Below are positions 51,732-60,880 of a DNA stretch of 64,000 nucleotides, in pieces. Source of the stretch: an uncultured Marinobacter sp. (GTDB taxonomy: Bacteria > Pseudomonadota > Gammaproteobacteria > Pseudomonadales > Oleiphilaceae); contig NZ_CAJXKQ010000004.1 in assembly GCF_913055835.1 (NCBI RefSeq), forward strand, positions 1-64,000, written 5' to 3'. The translations under genes and the position numbers were made by a program. Each line of letters begins with the position of its first letter. Position 1 is the stretch's first letter. The notes under the pieces were generated by a model, which was not told the DNA's origin, did no database searches, and worked only from the letters and a program-made list of their open reading frames with translations.

Positions 51732-52583
51732 TTAACGTGAGGAGCGGCCCATCACCAGCAGAGCCAGGAGCGCAGAGCCCACCATCAGCAACAGTGCCAC
51801 CGCATTGAGCACGGGCGTCGACCCTTCCCGAAGGCGATTGAACAGGGCCACCGTCAACGGTGTATCACTACCTGTCAGCATAACGGTGGTATTAAAGTTT
51901 TCAAATGACATCAGGAAAGCCATGGCGGCGGCTCCGAAAATAGACGGCAACAGCCAGGGCAGAGTCACCGTGAACCAGGCTACCAGGGGCGTGGCGCCCA
52001 GATTCAGGGCGGCTTCTTCCAGCTGGGGATCAAATTTGCGCAGGCGGGCGGCAATTACCAGGGTACTCAGAGTCGCGATGAAGGTCACCTGCCCCATAAC
52101 CACCAGGGGCATACCGGGCCGGAACAGATCCAGCTCGATGCCCCAGGCTGCCGACATATCGTTGGCCATACCGCTGTAAAACACCAGTATGGACACCCCC
52201 AGAATGACCCCGGGAATCACCAGCGGCAGCAGCATGAGCAGGTACAGGAATTCCTTGCCCCGGAACTGTACCCGCTCGAACAACACGGCGTTAACACACC
52301 CCAGGGCAACGCTCACCAGCGTTACCCAGAAAGCAATTTTGGCACTTACCCAGAGCGCCGTAAGCAGCCCATCATCGTGGAAGAGTCCGGTGCGGCCCTC
52401 GCTGCCATCTGCGAAATACCAGTCCAGAGTGAAGCCTTTCCACGGCAGCGACGGGAAAGGCGCGTCATTGAAGGCAAACACGGCGGTAACCAGTAGCGGC
52501 AGAGCCAGGTAAACGAAAAACGCCACCAGGTACGCCAGGTAGAGGCTATCGAACAGACGGGACCGGGGTACCGAACGGATCAT
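51732..52583 (-). CDS. polyamine-type ABC transporter permease (PotC-like)
   Basis: 283 residues with six membrane segments. LLLPLVIPGVILGVSILVFY and the EAA coupling loop EEAALNLGATPLVAWFTVTLPWLLPSI (about residue 190) are PotC/PotI-family. It is the last gene of the first polyamine-type cluster, 10 bases after its partner permease. FENFNTTVMLTGSDTPLTVALFNRL resembles the YdcV/PotC branch. Confidence 0.88.
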   Translation of the reverse strand: MIRSVPRSRLFDSLYLAYLVAFFVYLALPLLVTAVFAFNDAPFPSLPWKGFTLDWYFADGSEGRTGLFHDDGLLTALWVSAKIAFWVTLVSVALGCVNAVLFERVQFRGKEFLYLLMLLPLVIPGVILGVSILVFYSGMANDMSAAWGIELDLFRPGMPLVVMGQVTFIATLSTLVIAARLRKFDPQLEEAALNLGATPLVAWFTVTLPWLLPSIFGAAAMAFLMSFENFNTTVMLTGSDTPLTVALFNRLREGSTPVLNAVALLLMVGSALLALLVMGRSSR

Positions 52584-52593
52584 GGCTTCACCT

Positions 52594-53454
52594 TCACCCC
52601 ATTACCTTGCGCAACGACTGACCGGAGATTTTCAGCCCGAGCCAGACGATGACCGACGACAGTACCAGCAGCAGAACACCGAGTGCTGCCCCCTGCTCCC
52701 AGTTAAACCGGGTGATGAACTGGGTGAAGATCTGCTCAGTAAACCAGGCGCTGTCCTTCCCGCCCATGAGCACCGGGGTCAGATAGCTGCCAAGGGTGAG
52801 CATGAAAACGACGATGCAGCCGGAAACAATGCCAGGCATGGCCCAGGGCACAACAATTTCTCGCAACACGGTGCCGTGGCCGCCACCCAGGTCGTAGCCG
52901 GCTTCCACCAGATTCTCGTCCATACCATCCAGCGTGGTTACCAGCGGTACCACCATAAACAACAGCCCGTTGTAGACCAGGCCGATAATGACCGCCACGT
53001 CGTTGTAGAGCATTTCCACCGGACCATCCACCCAGCCCAGTGCCTGCAGCCAGGAACTGAACAGGCCGCTTTCACGCAGCAGAATCATCCAGCCGTAAGT
53101 GCGTACCAACTCACTGGCCCAGAACGGAATCAGACAGGCCAGAAACAGGATGCCTTTGGAGCGGCCCCTGGCAAGACGGGCAATGTACCAGGCAATGGGA
53201 AAGGCAATGATCAGCGTCAGAAAGGTAGTGAACAGCGACATCACTCCGGTACGCACAAACGTCCGCCAGTAATAGGATTCGGTAAAGAAGTTCTGGTATT
53301 GCTCAATGCCCCAGGCAATGGTGTCCCAGCTTTCCCTGACCTGGAACGACACCCGTAACATCTGAAGATGGGGCAAGAGCACCAGCAAGACGATCCAGAG
53401 CAGGAACGGCGTGAGCAGCAACCACAGCGATAAGCGACTGACCGAGGACTTCAC
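52594..53454 (-). CDS. polyamine-type ABC transporter permease (PotB-like)
   Basis: 286 residues, six membrane segments; ACLIPFWASELVRTYGWMILL and an EAA loop EAGYDLGGGHGTVLREIVVPWAMPGI place it in the PotB/PotH/YdcU branch. Its start overlaps the ATPase stop (ATGA). It probably pairs with the next permease. Confidence 0.88.
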   Translation of the reverse strand: MKSSVSRLSLWLLLTPFLLWIVLLVLLPHLQMLRVSFQVRESWDTIAWGIEQYQNFFTESYYWRTFVRTGVMSLFTTFLTLIIAFPIAWYIARLARGRSKGILFLACLIPFWASELVRTYGWMILLRESGLFSSWLQALGWVDGPVEMLYNDVAVIIGLVYNGLLFMVVPLVTTLDGMDENLVEAGYDLGGGHGTVLREIVVPWAMPGIVSGCIVVFMLTLGSYLTPVLMGGKDSAWFTEQIFTQFITRFNWEQGAALGVLLLVLSSVIVWLGLKISGQSLRKVMG

Positions 53455-54545
53455 GGACTGTCGGCTCCAAAGACCCTGGCCAGCGCAGGATTCCAGGCCA
53501 GCCGGATGGAACTGTCGGCAGGCAGCCTGGGTGCCGAGCCATCCTGGGGCAGGCGGGCATACACCGGCTGTCCACAGCTCTCCGCCTCGACCCGGCTGTT
53601 GGCGCCATCGAACAGGGTGGTGCGTACTTTCGCCTGCATTGATGAGAAGCCGGCACTGAGCGCATCCCCGGACAGCACCAGGGATTCGGGGCGGATATAC
53701 AGTTCGGCCCGATGGCCGGCCTGAAGGTCGTCCGATGCCACTCTGCCCTGAACCAGTACACCATCATCCAGACGGATGTCTGCCAGATTATCCCGCACCG
53801 ACACCAGCTCACCGGACAGGCGATTGTTATCGCCGACGAACCCGGCTACGAACGGCGTGGCCGGCTCCCGGTACAGTTCCTCCGGTGGCGCCACCTGATC
53901 AAATCGGCCGTCCCGCATAACCGCCACCTGATCCGACATCACCATGGCTTCGGACTGGTCGTGGGTGATGTACACGAAGGTGGTGCCGAACTGCTTCTGG
54001 AGGTGTTTGAGTTCCACCTTCATTTGCTCACGCAATTTCAGGTCGAGTGCGCCGAGGGGTTCGTCCAGCAGCAAAAGCGTGGGCTCCAGTACCAGGCAGC
54101 GCGCCAGGGCCACCCGCTGTCGCTGGCCACCTGACAACTCCTGGGGGTTACGGTGCTCAAGATCCGGCAAGCCCACCTGTTCCAGCACCCGGGCAATGCG
54201 CTTTCGACGCTCCGCCAGTGGCATTTTCCGGCGCTTCAGCCCATAGCCGATGTTGTCACCCACCGTCATGGTAGGGAACAGGGCCAGATGCTGAAACACC
54301 ATGTTCACGGGCCGACGGTTGGGCGGCACATCGTTCATGCGCTGGCCACGAATGTGGATGTCACCCTCATCTGGCTTGTCGAACCCGGCCAGGAGTCGCA
54401 ACAGGGTGGTTTTGCCGCAGCCCGAGGGGCCAAGAATGGAGAAAAACGTGCCCGAAGGCACGTCCAGGGATACGTGATCCACCGCGGCATTAGTGCCAAA
54501 CCGGCGGACCAGTCCCTCACAGAACAGGTCCGAATCCATTCCCAT
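53451..54545 (-). CDS. polyamine-type ABC transporter ATPase (PotA-like)
   Basis: 364 residues from the ATG at 54545, with a second ATG two codons later; the open frame upstream lies in the binding-protein gene. Walker [10 protein letters not shown], signature LSGGQRQRVALARCL and Walker [13 protein letters not shown] are intact, followed by a TOBE-type regulatory domain after about residue 240. This is the PotA/FbpC family; coupling with periplasmic binding protein and two permeases makes polyamine or GABA import most likely. Confidence 0.9.
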   Translation of the reverse strand: MGMDSDLFCEGLVRRFGTNAAVDHVSLDVPSGTFFSILGPSGCGKTTLLRLLAGFDKPDEGDIHIRGQRMNDVPPNRRPVNMVFQHLALFPTMTVGDNIGYGLKRRKMPLAERRKRIARVLEQVGLPDLEHRNPQELSGGQRQRVALARCLVLEPTLLLLDEPLGALDLKLREQMKVELKHLQKQFGTTFVYITHDQSEAMVMSDQVAVMRDGRFDQVAPPEELYREPATPFVAGFVGDNNRLSGELVSVRDNLADIRLDDGVLVQGRVASDDLQAGHRAELYIRPESLVLSGDALSAGFSSMQAKVRTTLFDGANSRVEAESCGQPVYARLPQDGSAPRLPADSSIRLAWNPALARVFGADSP

Positions 54546-54550
54546 AGGAA

Positions 54551-55636
54551 TCAGTTCGCGGCCTGGACGCGATCCAGCACCTGCCCTTCCATGGTTTCCA
54601 GCCCCGGCGGAACCGGCGGATACCACTTGATATTGTTGATGGCGGCGTCATCAAAGCTTTCGCGATAAGCGTCCCGCAGATCGGCTTTGACATACTCATC
54701 GGCGCCTTTCGAGGCGGTAAAGTTGCCTGACGCATTGGTAATACGGGCCGCAATCTCCGGCTGCATCACGAAATTGATCCACTTGTAGGCGGCTTCTTCG
54801 TTCTCGCTTCGGCGAGGAATGGCGAAGGTGTCGATCCAGCCCAGGGCACCGGATTCGGGGGCAACAAACCGGATGTCCGGGTTTTCGGCATTCAGTTTCC
54901 AGCCGCCGGCATCCCAGGCCATGGCCGCTTTCACTTCACCGGTCCGAAGCAGGGCCAGCAACTGATCGCCACCGGTCCAGTAGGTTTTCACATTGCTTTT
55001 GCAGTCAATCAGCTTGTCCTCGACCTTTGCCATGATCGACTCGTACTGATCCCGGTTATCGTAGGCTGCGAACGGGTCCATCCCCATGGCAAAGGCGAAA
55101 CCGATCAGTGTCGGTCGCTTGAGCCGGTAGCTGACCTGGCCCTCAACACCGGCGTCACACAGGTCGGTGTAATCGTTCACCATATCCGCCACCGAGCTGT
55201 GCACGATCAGACCACTGGTTCCCCACACCGACGGCACACCATAGAATTTGCCATCCAGTTCGGTGGAATCCTGGGTCGCCTTGACCATGGACGGCTGCAA
55301 CTGATCGGTGTTTACGCGGCTGAAATCGATCGGTTTATAGATATTGAACTGGCGCTGCACGCCGACAATGCGGTCCTGGCTCGGTTGGGCCAGGTCAAAC
55401 CCCGCACCGCCCGTCGCGCGGAGCTTGGAAATCATGTCTTCATTGTTGGAGAGGGTCACCTTCACATCGATGCCGGTCTCCTCCTCAAACTGGGCGACCA
55501 CATCGTCCGGGGCGTAGCCACCCCAGGTAATCAGACGCAGCTCTTCGGCCAGGGTAGTGCCGGAAAAACCCGTGGTGGCAAGGGCTGCAGACAGCACAAA
55601 AGCACGGTTCCGTGTCGAACGGGAGGGCATGATCAT
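54551..55636 (-). CDS. polyamine-type ABC transporter substrate-binding protein (PotD/PotF-like)
   Basis: 361 residues, ATG at 55636 after AAGGACACGTT. The signal peptide ends TTLAEE near residue 31. The mature start LRLITWGGYAPDDVVAQFEEETGIDVKV is that of the PotD/SpuD family. FYGVPSVWGTSGLIV and AAYKWINFVMQPEIAARI are further signatures. First gene of the cluster. A TAACCATTGGTTA palindrome lies 37 bases upstream and may be an operator. Confidence 0.88.
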   Translation of the reverse strand: MIMPSRSTRNRAFVLSAALATTGFSGTTLAEELRLITWGGYAPDDVVAQFEEETGIDVKVTLSNNEDMISKLRATGGAGFDLAQPSQDRIVGVQRQFNIYKPIDFSRVNTDQLQPSMVKATQDSTELDGKFYGVPSVWGTSGLIVHSSVADMVNDYTDLCDAGVEGQVSYRLKRPTLIGFAFAMGMDPFAAYDNRDQYESIMAKVEDKLIDCKSNVKTYWTGGDQLLALLRTGEVKAAMAWDAGGWKLNAENPDIRFVAPESGALGWIDTFAIPRRSENEEAAYKWINFVMQPEIAARITNASGNFTASKGADEYVKADLRDAYRESFDDAAINNIKWYPPVPPGLETMEGQVLDRVQAAN

Positions 55637-55732
55637 AACGTGTCCTTACTGATGGCAATTCCAGAAGTTTGCTAACCATTGGTTATCAGGAAGTTATAGA
55701 CCATGTATTGCAGTTTTGTGAAACCCGGTACG

Positions 55733-55760
55733 AAAAAACGGAGGCCGCAGCCTCCGTTTT
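55733..55760 (-). terminator. intrinsic terminator of the potABCD operon
   Basis: AAAACGGAGGC (55735-55745), CGCA, GCCTCCGTTTT (55750-55760): an 11-bp hairpin flanked by A/T runs. On the minus strand a run of six T follows, 28 bases after the potD stop, so it ends that operon before the next cluster starts. Confidence 0.85.
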
Positions 55761-55787
55761 CAGTGGTGCCATGAACTACCGGTGCAT

Positions 55788-56828
55788 TTAACGCCCGGAC
55801 TTCAACATTTCCCAGTACTTGGCATAGACCTGAAGGGCGTCGTCGCCAATGTCGGTCTGGAATTCGGCATTGATCATATCGGTCGCGTTCGGATAGCTTG
55901 CCCGGTTATTCGCCACTTCGTCTGGCAGCAGGTCCCGTGCCGCCAGGTTCGGAGTGGCATAACCGATCTCTTCGCTGATCAAAGCGGAAATTTCAGGCTG
56001 CAACACGAAACTGATGAACTGGTGGGCCGCTTCCGGATTCTTCGCGTTTTTCGGAATCACGAAACTGTCCAGCCAGGCAATGATGCCTTCTTCGGGATAG
56101 ACGTACTCCAGCGACTCCATGGTGTCCTTGCCCATCACAGCCTCGCCGTTCCAGATCATGCCGACATCAGTCTCGCCTTCCAGGTAAGGCATGCGGGGCG
56201 CATCGGAATTGAAGGTGCGAACCGAGGGCATCAGCTCGGAAAGCTTTTCATAGGCCGCCTCGATTTCATCCGGATTGGTGCTGTTGCCGGAATAGCCCAG
56301 TACCCGCAGGCCAACGTGGAAGACTTCCCGCATATCGTTGGTGAGCATTACCCGGCCATCGAAGCGATCTTCCCAGAGGTCCTCCCATGCGGTGACCGGC
56401 TCGCCTTCGATGTCTGCGGTGTCCACCGCCAGCCCTGTGGTGCCCCAGAGGTAGGGCACGGAGAATTTGTTCTCCGGATCGATATCCAGGTTCACCAGTT
56501 CCGGATCCAACTGGTCAAAGCCCTCGATTTTGCTGCGGTCAATCGACATCAGCAGATCTTCCTGGCGCATCTTGCTGACGTAATAGGTGGACGGCACCGC
56601 AAGGTCATAGGCGGCGCTGTCATCCAGCAGCTTCAGACGGGCATACATGGCCTCGTTACTGTCGTAGGTGGTGTAGACCACCTGAATGCCTGTTTCCTCG
56701 GTAAAACGGTCGAGGACTTCCTGGGGCATGTATTCGGACCAGTTGTAGAGGTTGAGAACCTGGGGCTCCTCGGAACTGCAGCCCGTCAATCCCACTGCCA
56801 GCAAGCCGGCCAGTGCCAGTTTCTTCAT
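55788..56828 (-). CDS. potD: spermidine/putrescine-binding lipoprotein
   Basis: 346 residues from the ATG at 56828 (ATAAGGAGCAAACG upstream); the frame continues 8 codons earlier without a site. The lipobox LTGC at residues 14-17 makes it a lipoprotein, unlike soluble E. coli PotD. The mature protein begins QVLNLYNWSEYMPQEVLDRFTEETGIQV, with YDLAVPSTYYVSKM and SVPYLWGTTGLAV following; these are close to E. coli PotD. Last gene of the operon potABCD; its start overlaps the potC stop by 4 bases. Confidence 0.92.
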   Translation of the reverse strand: MKKLALAGLLAVGLTGCSSEEPQVLNLYNWSEYMPQEVLDRFTEETGIQVVYTTYDSNEAMYARLKLLDDSAAYDLAVPSTYYVSKMRQEDLLMSIDRSKIEGFDQLDPELVNLDIDPENKFSVPYLWGTTGLAVDTADIEGEPVTAWEDLWEDRFDGRVMLTNDMREVFHVGLRVLGYSGNSTNPDEIEAAYEKLSELMPSVRTFNSDAPRMPYLEGETDVGMIWNGEAVMGKDTMESLEYVYPEEGIIAWLDSFVIPKNAKNPEAAHQFISFVLQPEISALISEEIGYATPNLAARDLLPDEVANNRASYPNATDMINAEFQTDIGDDALQVYAKYWEMLKSGR

Positions 56829-57595
56829 CGTTTGCTCCTTATCAGAATCCATTGAGACAACATCAGCATAACCAGTGAAAACACCAGCAACAGTGTGCCC
56901 AGGGCATTCACCTCAGGTTTCAGGCCCACACGCACCATAGAGTAGATGCGCAGGGGCAGAATTTCATAGCTTGGGCCACTCACAAAGGTGCTGACCACCA
57001 CATCATCGAGGGACAGTGTAAACCCTAGCAGCCAGCCTGCCAGTAAGGCCGGCATGATCACCGGGATCAGCACGGTGCGGGTCATGGTGAAATCAGAGGC
57101 ACCGAGATCCCGTGCGGCTTCGGGCAGGCTTTCATCAAAACCGCTCAACCGGGCCATGACCGTGATCACCACAAACGGCAGACAGAAGGTCACATGGGCC
57201 AGCAGCAGGGAAACATAGCCAAGCTGCAACCCCACCAGCAGGAACAGGGCCAGCAGGGAGATAGCCAGGACAATCTCCGGCGACATCATCACCACAAACA
57301 GCATGCCGTTGAGCAGCTTCTTGCCCCTGAACTGGTACCGATGCAGGGCCAGGGCGGTCAGGGCGCCGATCACCGTGGACACGGTGGCGGCAGACAGCGC
57401 CAGCCAGAGGGAATTCCACATGGCATTGACCATGGCCCGGTTATTAAACAGCGCCTCGTACCAGCGCAGGCTGAGCCCGCCCCAGGCGTAACCGGTTCGG
57501 GATTCATTGAATGAGAACACCACAAGTACCACGATGGGCACATAGAGGAGGATGTAAATGAGAGTCAGATAGGTGCGGGGCAGCCATCGTGTCAT
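56825..57595 (-). CDS. potC: spermidine/putrescine ABC transporter permease
   Basis: 256 residues, six membrane segments. VLVVFSFNESRTGYAWGGLSLRWYEALFNN at the N-terminus, MMSPEIVLAISLLALFL and the EAA loop EAARDLGASDFTMTRTVLIPVIMPALLAG match PotC closely. Overlaps potB and potD. Confidence 0.94.
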   Translation of the reverse strand: MTRWLPRTYLTLIYILLYVPIVVLVVFSFNESRTGYAWGGLSLRWYEALFNNRAMVNAMWNSLWLALSAATVSTVIGALTALALHRYQFRGKKLLNGMLFVVMMSPEIVLAISLLALFLLVGLQLGYVSLLLAHVTFCLPFVVITVMARLSGFDESLPEAARDLGASDFTMTRTVLIPVIMPALLAGWLLGFTLSLDDVVVSTFVSGPSYEILPLRIYSMVRVGLKPEVNALGTLLLVFSLVMLMLSQWILIRSKR

Positions 57596-58440
57596 CAGGC
57601 GCCCTCCTCGCCAATTCGCCGTTTACTCAGGCGGTGGGCAAACATGAGGAACGCCATGGTCACAGTCAGCACGATGCTGGCCGCAGCCCCGAAGGGCCAA
57701 TTGCGGGCATCCAGGAACTGGTTCTTGATCACATTACCCACCAGCAGATTTCGGGAGCCGCCAAGAATGTCCGGAACAAAGAAAAGCCCCATGGCCGGCA
57801 GCAGGACCAGCATCACGCCAGCAAGAACCCCCGGCAGGGTCAGCGGCACAATTACATTTATAAAGGTGGACAGCCGTCCCGCGCCCAGATCATGGGAAGC
57901 CAGCAGCAGCTCCTGCTTAAGATCCTCGAACACCGAATACAGCGGCAGGATCATGAACGGCAGCAGCAGATACACCAGACCAATAATCACCGCGCCTTCG
58001 GTATAGAGCAGCTGCAGCGGCTCATCAATCAGCCCGATCGACATCAGGGCGTTGTTCAGCAGACCGTTGGTGGCCAGGATCAGCTTCAGGGCGTAGGTGC
58101 GCACCAGGGAGTTGGTCCAGAAGGGCACGATCAGCAGGAAGATCAGTATCAGCTGACGCTGCTTGCCCACTTTGGACAAGGCCCACGCAAACGGGTAACC
58201 AATCAGCAGGCACACCAGGGTGGTCATCGCCGCCATGTAGAGGGAGTGGAGGAAAACCTCCAGGTACAATGGGTCGAACAGCTGGCGATAGGCGTCCAGA
58301 TTCAAAGGCAACGACAGAAAGGTTGCCGGATCCCGGGTCATGACACTGGCGCCTACCACCAGGAGATTGGGTGCCAACACCAGAAACAGGAGCCAACCCC
58401 AAACCAGAATCAGGACGGCGGTTTTGAACGGCTGCTGCAT
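57595..58440 (-). CDS. potB: spermidine/putrescine ABC transporter permease
   Basis: 281 residues from the ATG at 58440, just after the potA stop; an ATG at 58452 that overlaps potA (ATGCATAG) adds four residues and is equally possible. The sequence follows E. coli PotB through VWGWLLFLVLAPNLLVVGAS, MTRDPATFLSLPLNLDAYRQLFDPLYLEVFLHSL and FWTNSLVRTYALKLIL. Six membrane segments and an EAA-type loop SHDLGAGRLSTF. Confidence 0.94.
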   Translation of the reverse strand: MQQPFKTAVLILVWGWLLFLVLAPNLLVVGASVMTRDPATFLSLPLNLDAYRQLFDPLYLEVFLHSLYMAAMTTLVCLLIGYPFAWALSKVGKQRQLILIFLLIVPFWTNSLVRTYALKLILATNGLLNNALMSIGLIDEPLQLLYTEGAVIIGLVYLLLPFMILPLYSVFEDLKQELLLASHDLGAGRLSTFINVIVPLTLPGVLAGVMLVLLPAMGLFFVPDILGGSRNLLVGNVIKNQFLDARNWPFGAAASIVLTVTMAFLMFAHRLSKRRIGEEGA

Positions 58441-58444
58441 AACG

Positions 58445-59560
58445 CTATGCATCGGCCGACAGTTCCTCTTCCGTTGCGGTTTCGCCGGGCAGCAGCCATT
58501 CCCAGCCATCCACCCAACTGACCTTGACCGGTTCGCCCAGGCGGTAATCGAATGCCGGATCGTCCTCATCAAAGAATTCGCTGGCCAGCACCTCGGTGCC
58601 ATCATCCAGGTGAATCACCGAGTCCAGGGTACTGCCTTTGTAGTTACGCTCGACAATCTTGCCCGCGACACCCTGCTCATCGGCCGGATCCAGCACCCGG
58701 ATGTCCTCAGGCCGCAGCAGCACGTTCAGGGGCTGGCCTTCGCGTACCGCAAAGTCCGGTCGCCGCAGGGTTCGTTTGAGGCCAAAGACATCGACGGTAA
58801 TAGAGCCATCGTGAACCGACTCGACCGTGCCGGGGAAAAAATTGGTTTCCCCCACAAACCGGGCGGTAAAGAGGTTGGCTGGCCGCTCGTAAACCTCACG
58901 CGGAGTGCCGAGCTGCTGCACCAGGCCATCCTTGAGGACCACCACCCGATCCGACATGGACAGGGCCTCTTCCTGATCGTGGGTCACGAATACGAAGGTG
59001 ATGCCGAGCTCCCGTTGCAGGCGCTTCAGCTCAACCTGCATGGTACGGCGTAGCTTGTAGTCGAGGGCCGAGAGGGGTTCATCCAGGAGCAACAGCCGTG
59101 GCCGTTTGACCACCGCCCGGGCGATGGCAACCCTTTGCTGCTGACCACCGGACAACTGATGGGGCTTACGACGGGCGAAATCCTGCAACTGGACCATGGC
59201 CAGGGCTTCATCGACACGCTGGCGAATCTCGTCCTTCGGGCGCTTTTCCATCTTCAGGCCATACGCCACGTTGTCGAACACCGACATGTGGGGGAACAGC
59301 GCGTAATGCTGGAATACGGTATTGAGCGGCCGGTTTTCCGGGGCAGTATGGGTGAGATCTTCTCCGGCCAGGGTGATGCTGCCCTCGTCAGGATGCTCGA
59401 AACCTGCCATCAGGCGCAGCAGCGTGGTTTTGCCGCAACCGGAAGGTCCCAGCAGGGTAATGAACTCGCCGTCGTAGATCTCGAGATCCAGTCCGTCGAG
59501 CACCGTTTTGCCACCGAATTGCTTGGAAAGATTGCTCAGGGATAGCAGTGTCTGTTTCAT
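58445..59560 (-). CDS. potA: spermidine/putrescine ABC transporter ATPase
   Basis: 371 residues. Walker [10 protein letters not shown], signature [16 protein letters not shown], Walker [13 protein letters not shown] and switch His in [14 protein letters not shown] are intact; the TOBE domain begins near residue 250 ([11 protein letters not shown]). First gene of a canonical potABCD order. The C-terminal acidic tail ([12 protein letters not shown]) is longer than in E. coli. Confidence 0.95.
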   Translation of the reverse strand: MKQTLLSLSNLSKQFGGKTVLDGLDLEIYDGEFITLLGPSGCGKTTLLRLMAGFEHPDEGSITLAGEDLTHTAPENRPLNTVFQHYALFPHMSVFDNVAYGLKMEKRPKDEIRQRVDEALAMVQLQDFARRKPHQLSGGQQQRVAIARAVVKRPRLLLLDEPLSALDYKLRRTMQVELKRLQRELGITFVFVTHDQEEALSMSDRVVVLKDGLVQQLGTPREVYERPANLFTARFVGETNFFPGTVESVHDGSITVDVFGLKRTLRRPDFAVREGQPLNVLLRPEDIRVLDPADEQGVAGKIVERNYKGSTLDSVIHLDDGTEVLASEFFDEDDPAFDYRLGEPVKVSWVDGWEWLLPGETATEEELSADA

Positions 59561-59612
59561 CGGCGCTGCCCAAAGAATGAGCGGCCTATTTTTCCAGAAA
59601 CCAACACAAACA

Positions 59613-59652
59613 AAAAGGGGCGCCGGGGGAATTCAGCCCCGATGCCCCTTTT
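59613..59652 (-). terminator. intrinsic terminator after the TRAP binding-protein gene
   Basis: AAAAGGGGC (59613-59621) pairs with GCCCCTTTT (59644-59652), with an inner CGGGG/CCCCG stem. On the minus strand the hairpin ends in a run of T. It lies 50 bases after the TRAP binding-protein stop and before potA, separating the two transcripts. Confidence 0.75.
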
Positions 59653-59702
59653 GTCTGGCAGCGCGCTCAAGCCTTCTACAGGCTGGCACGCTTCGCCAGG
59701 AT

Positions 59703-60773
59703 TCAGTCCTCAGCCACGCTGTTCAGGTAGGCCTTGTCTGAAATGTTGGTCCACTGACGAACCTGTTTCAGGTAGTCACGCTGGGACTCGATGATTTCCT
59801 TGGCCAGCGGATCGTTCTCAGCGGCCTCGGCCAGCAGCAGGTTGGTGGTGCTGCGCAGGGCATCAATGACTTCCGGGGGGAACACCTTGTGTGTCACATC
59901 CGGGTAGTCTTCCTTCATGCGATCCCAGGCCACGCCACTCTGATGGGTGCTCTGGATGTACATGTCATAGGCGGCGGTGCGCATGGCCACACGCAGGATC
60001 TCCTGAAGATCCTTTGGCAGCTCTTCCCAAGTCTTCTTGTTGATCAGGAACTGGACTTCCGCGCCCGGCTCCTGCCAGCCCGAATAGTAGTACTTGGCGA
60101 TCTGATGGAAGCCCATCTGGAAATCCAGGGCAGGACCGACCCATTCAACAGCATCCACGGTGCCACGCTCAAGGGCGGTATACAGCTCACCTGGCGGCAG
60201 GTTGGTCACGGCAACCCCCAGCTCGGACATCACCTCGCCGGCAAAGCCGGGAGTTCGCATCTTGAGCCCCTTCAGGTCTTCCAGCGAGTTGATTTCCTCG
60301 CGGAACCAGCCGCCCATCTGGTTGCCGGTATTACCGCCCGGGAAGGACAGCATACCGTAAGGCTCATACACCTTCTGCATCAGCTCCATGCCCTCGCCGT
60401 GGTAGAACCAGGCGTACATTTCAGGCGCAATCAGCCCGAACGGGATGGTAGTGAAGTACATGGCATTGGGGATGGTGCCCTTGTAGTAATAGGACGCGGT
60501 GTGACCCATGTCGTACTGGCCGTTGCGCACCAGATCAAAGATGCCGAACGGTGCCTTGTGCTTGTTGGACGGATCTATACGAATCTGCAAACGGCCGTCC
60601 GACATGGTTTCTGCCATGTCCGCCATATGCTGAACCGTCTCTCCCAGTACCGGAGAGTTGGGCCCCCAGGTTTGCGCAAGGCGCAAGGTATAGTTTTCCT
60701 CGGCCACCGAGGACACGCTGAACACGGTAGCCGCAGCGGCCACGGCCGCAAGCAGTGTTTTCCGGATTGTCAT
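59703..60773 (-). CDS. orphan TRAP transporter substrate-binding protein (DctP family)
   Basis: 356 residues from the ATG at 60773, 8 bases after GGAAG; an ATG at 60788 adds five residues. Signal peptide to about residue 23 (SSVAEE). DctP signatures: QTWGPNSPVLGETVQHMADMAE, RTPGFAGEVMSELGVAVTNLP (with the ligand-binding arginine in MRTPGF) and DAVEWVGPALDFQMGFHQ. The last motif resembles the TakP-type 2-oxo-acid or lactate binding proteins. No DctQ/DctM genes are linked, so permeases must be elsewhere or be shared. An intrinsic terminator follows. Confidence 0.88.
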   Translation of the reverse strand: MTIRKTLLAAVAAAATVFSVSSVAEENYTLRLAQTWGPNSPVLGETVQHMADMAETMSDGRLQIRIDPSNKHKAPFGIFDLVRNGQYDMGHTASYYYKGTIPNAMYFTTIPFGLIAPEMYAWFYHGEGMELMQKVYEPYGMLSFPGGNTGNQMGGWFREEINSLEDLKGLKMRTPGFAGEVMSELGVAVTNLPPGELYTALERGTVDAVEWVGPALDFQMGFHQIAKYYYSGWQEPGAEVQFLINKKTWEELPKDLQEILRVAMRTAAYDMYIQSTHQSGVAWDRMKEDYPDVTHKVFPPEVIDALRSTTNLLLAEAAENDPLAKEIIESQRDYLKQVRQWTNISDKAYLNSVAED

Positions 60774-60880
60774 TGTGTTGGCTTCCATTATTGTTGGTAT
60801 GAAAACAGGTATTTCTGTCGCGAAACCATCATAGCTTGCTCACGGTGTTCCGCCAATCGGCAGAACACCATGATTCAGGA

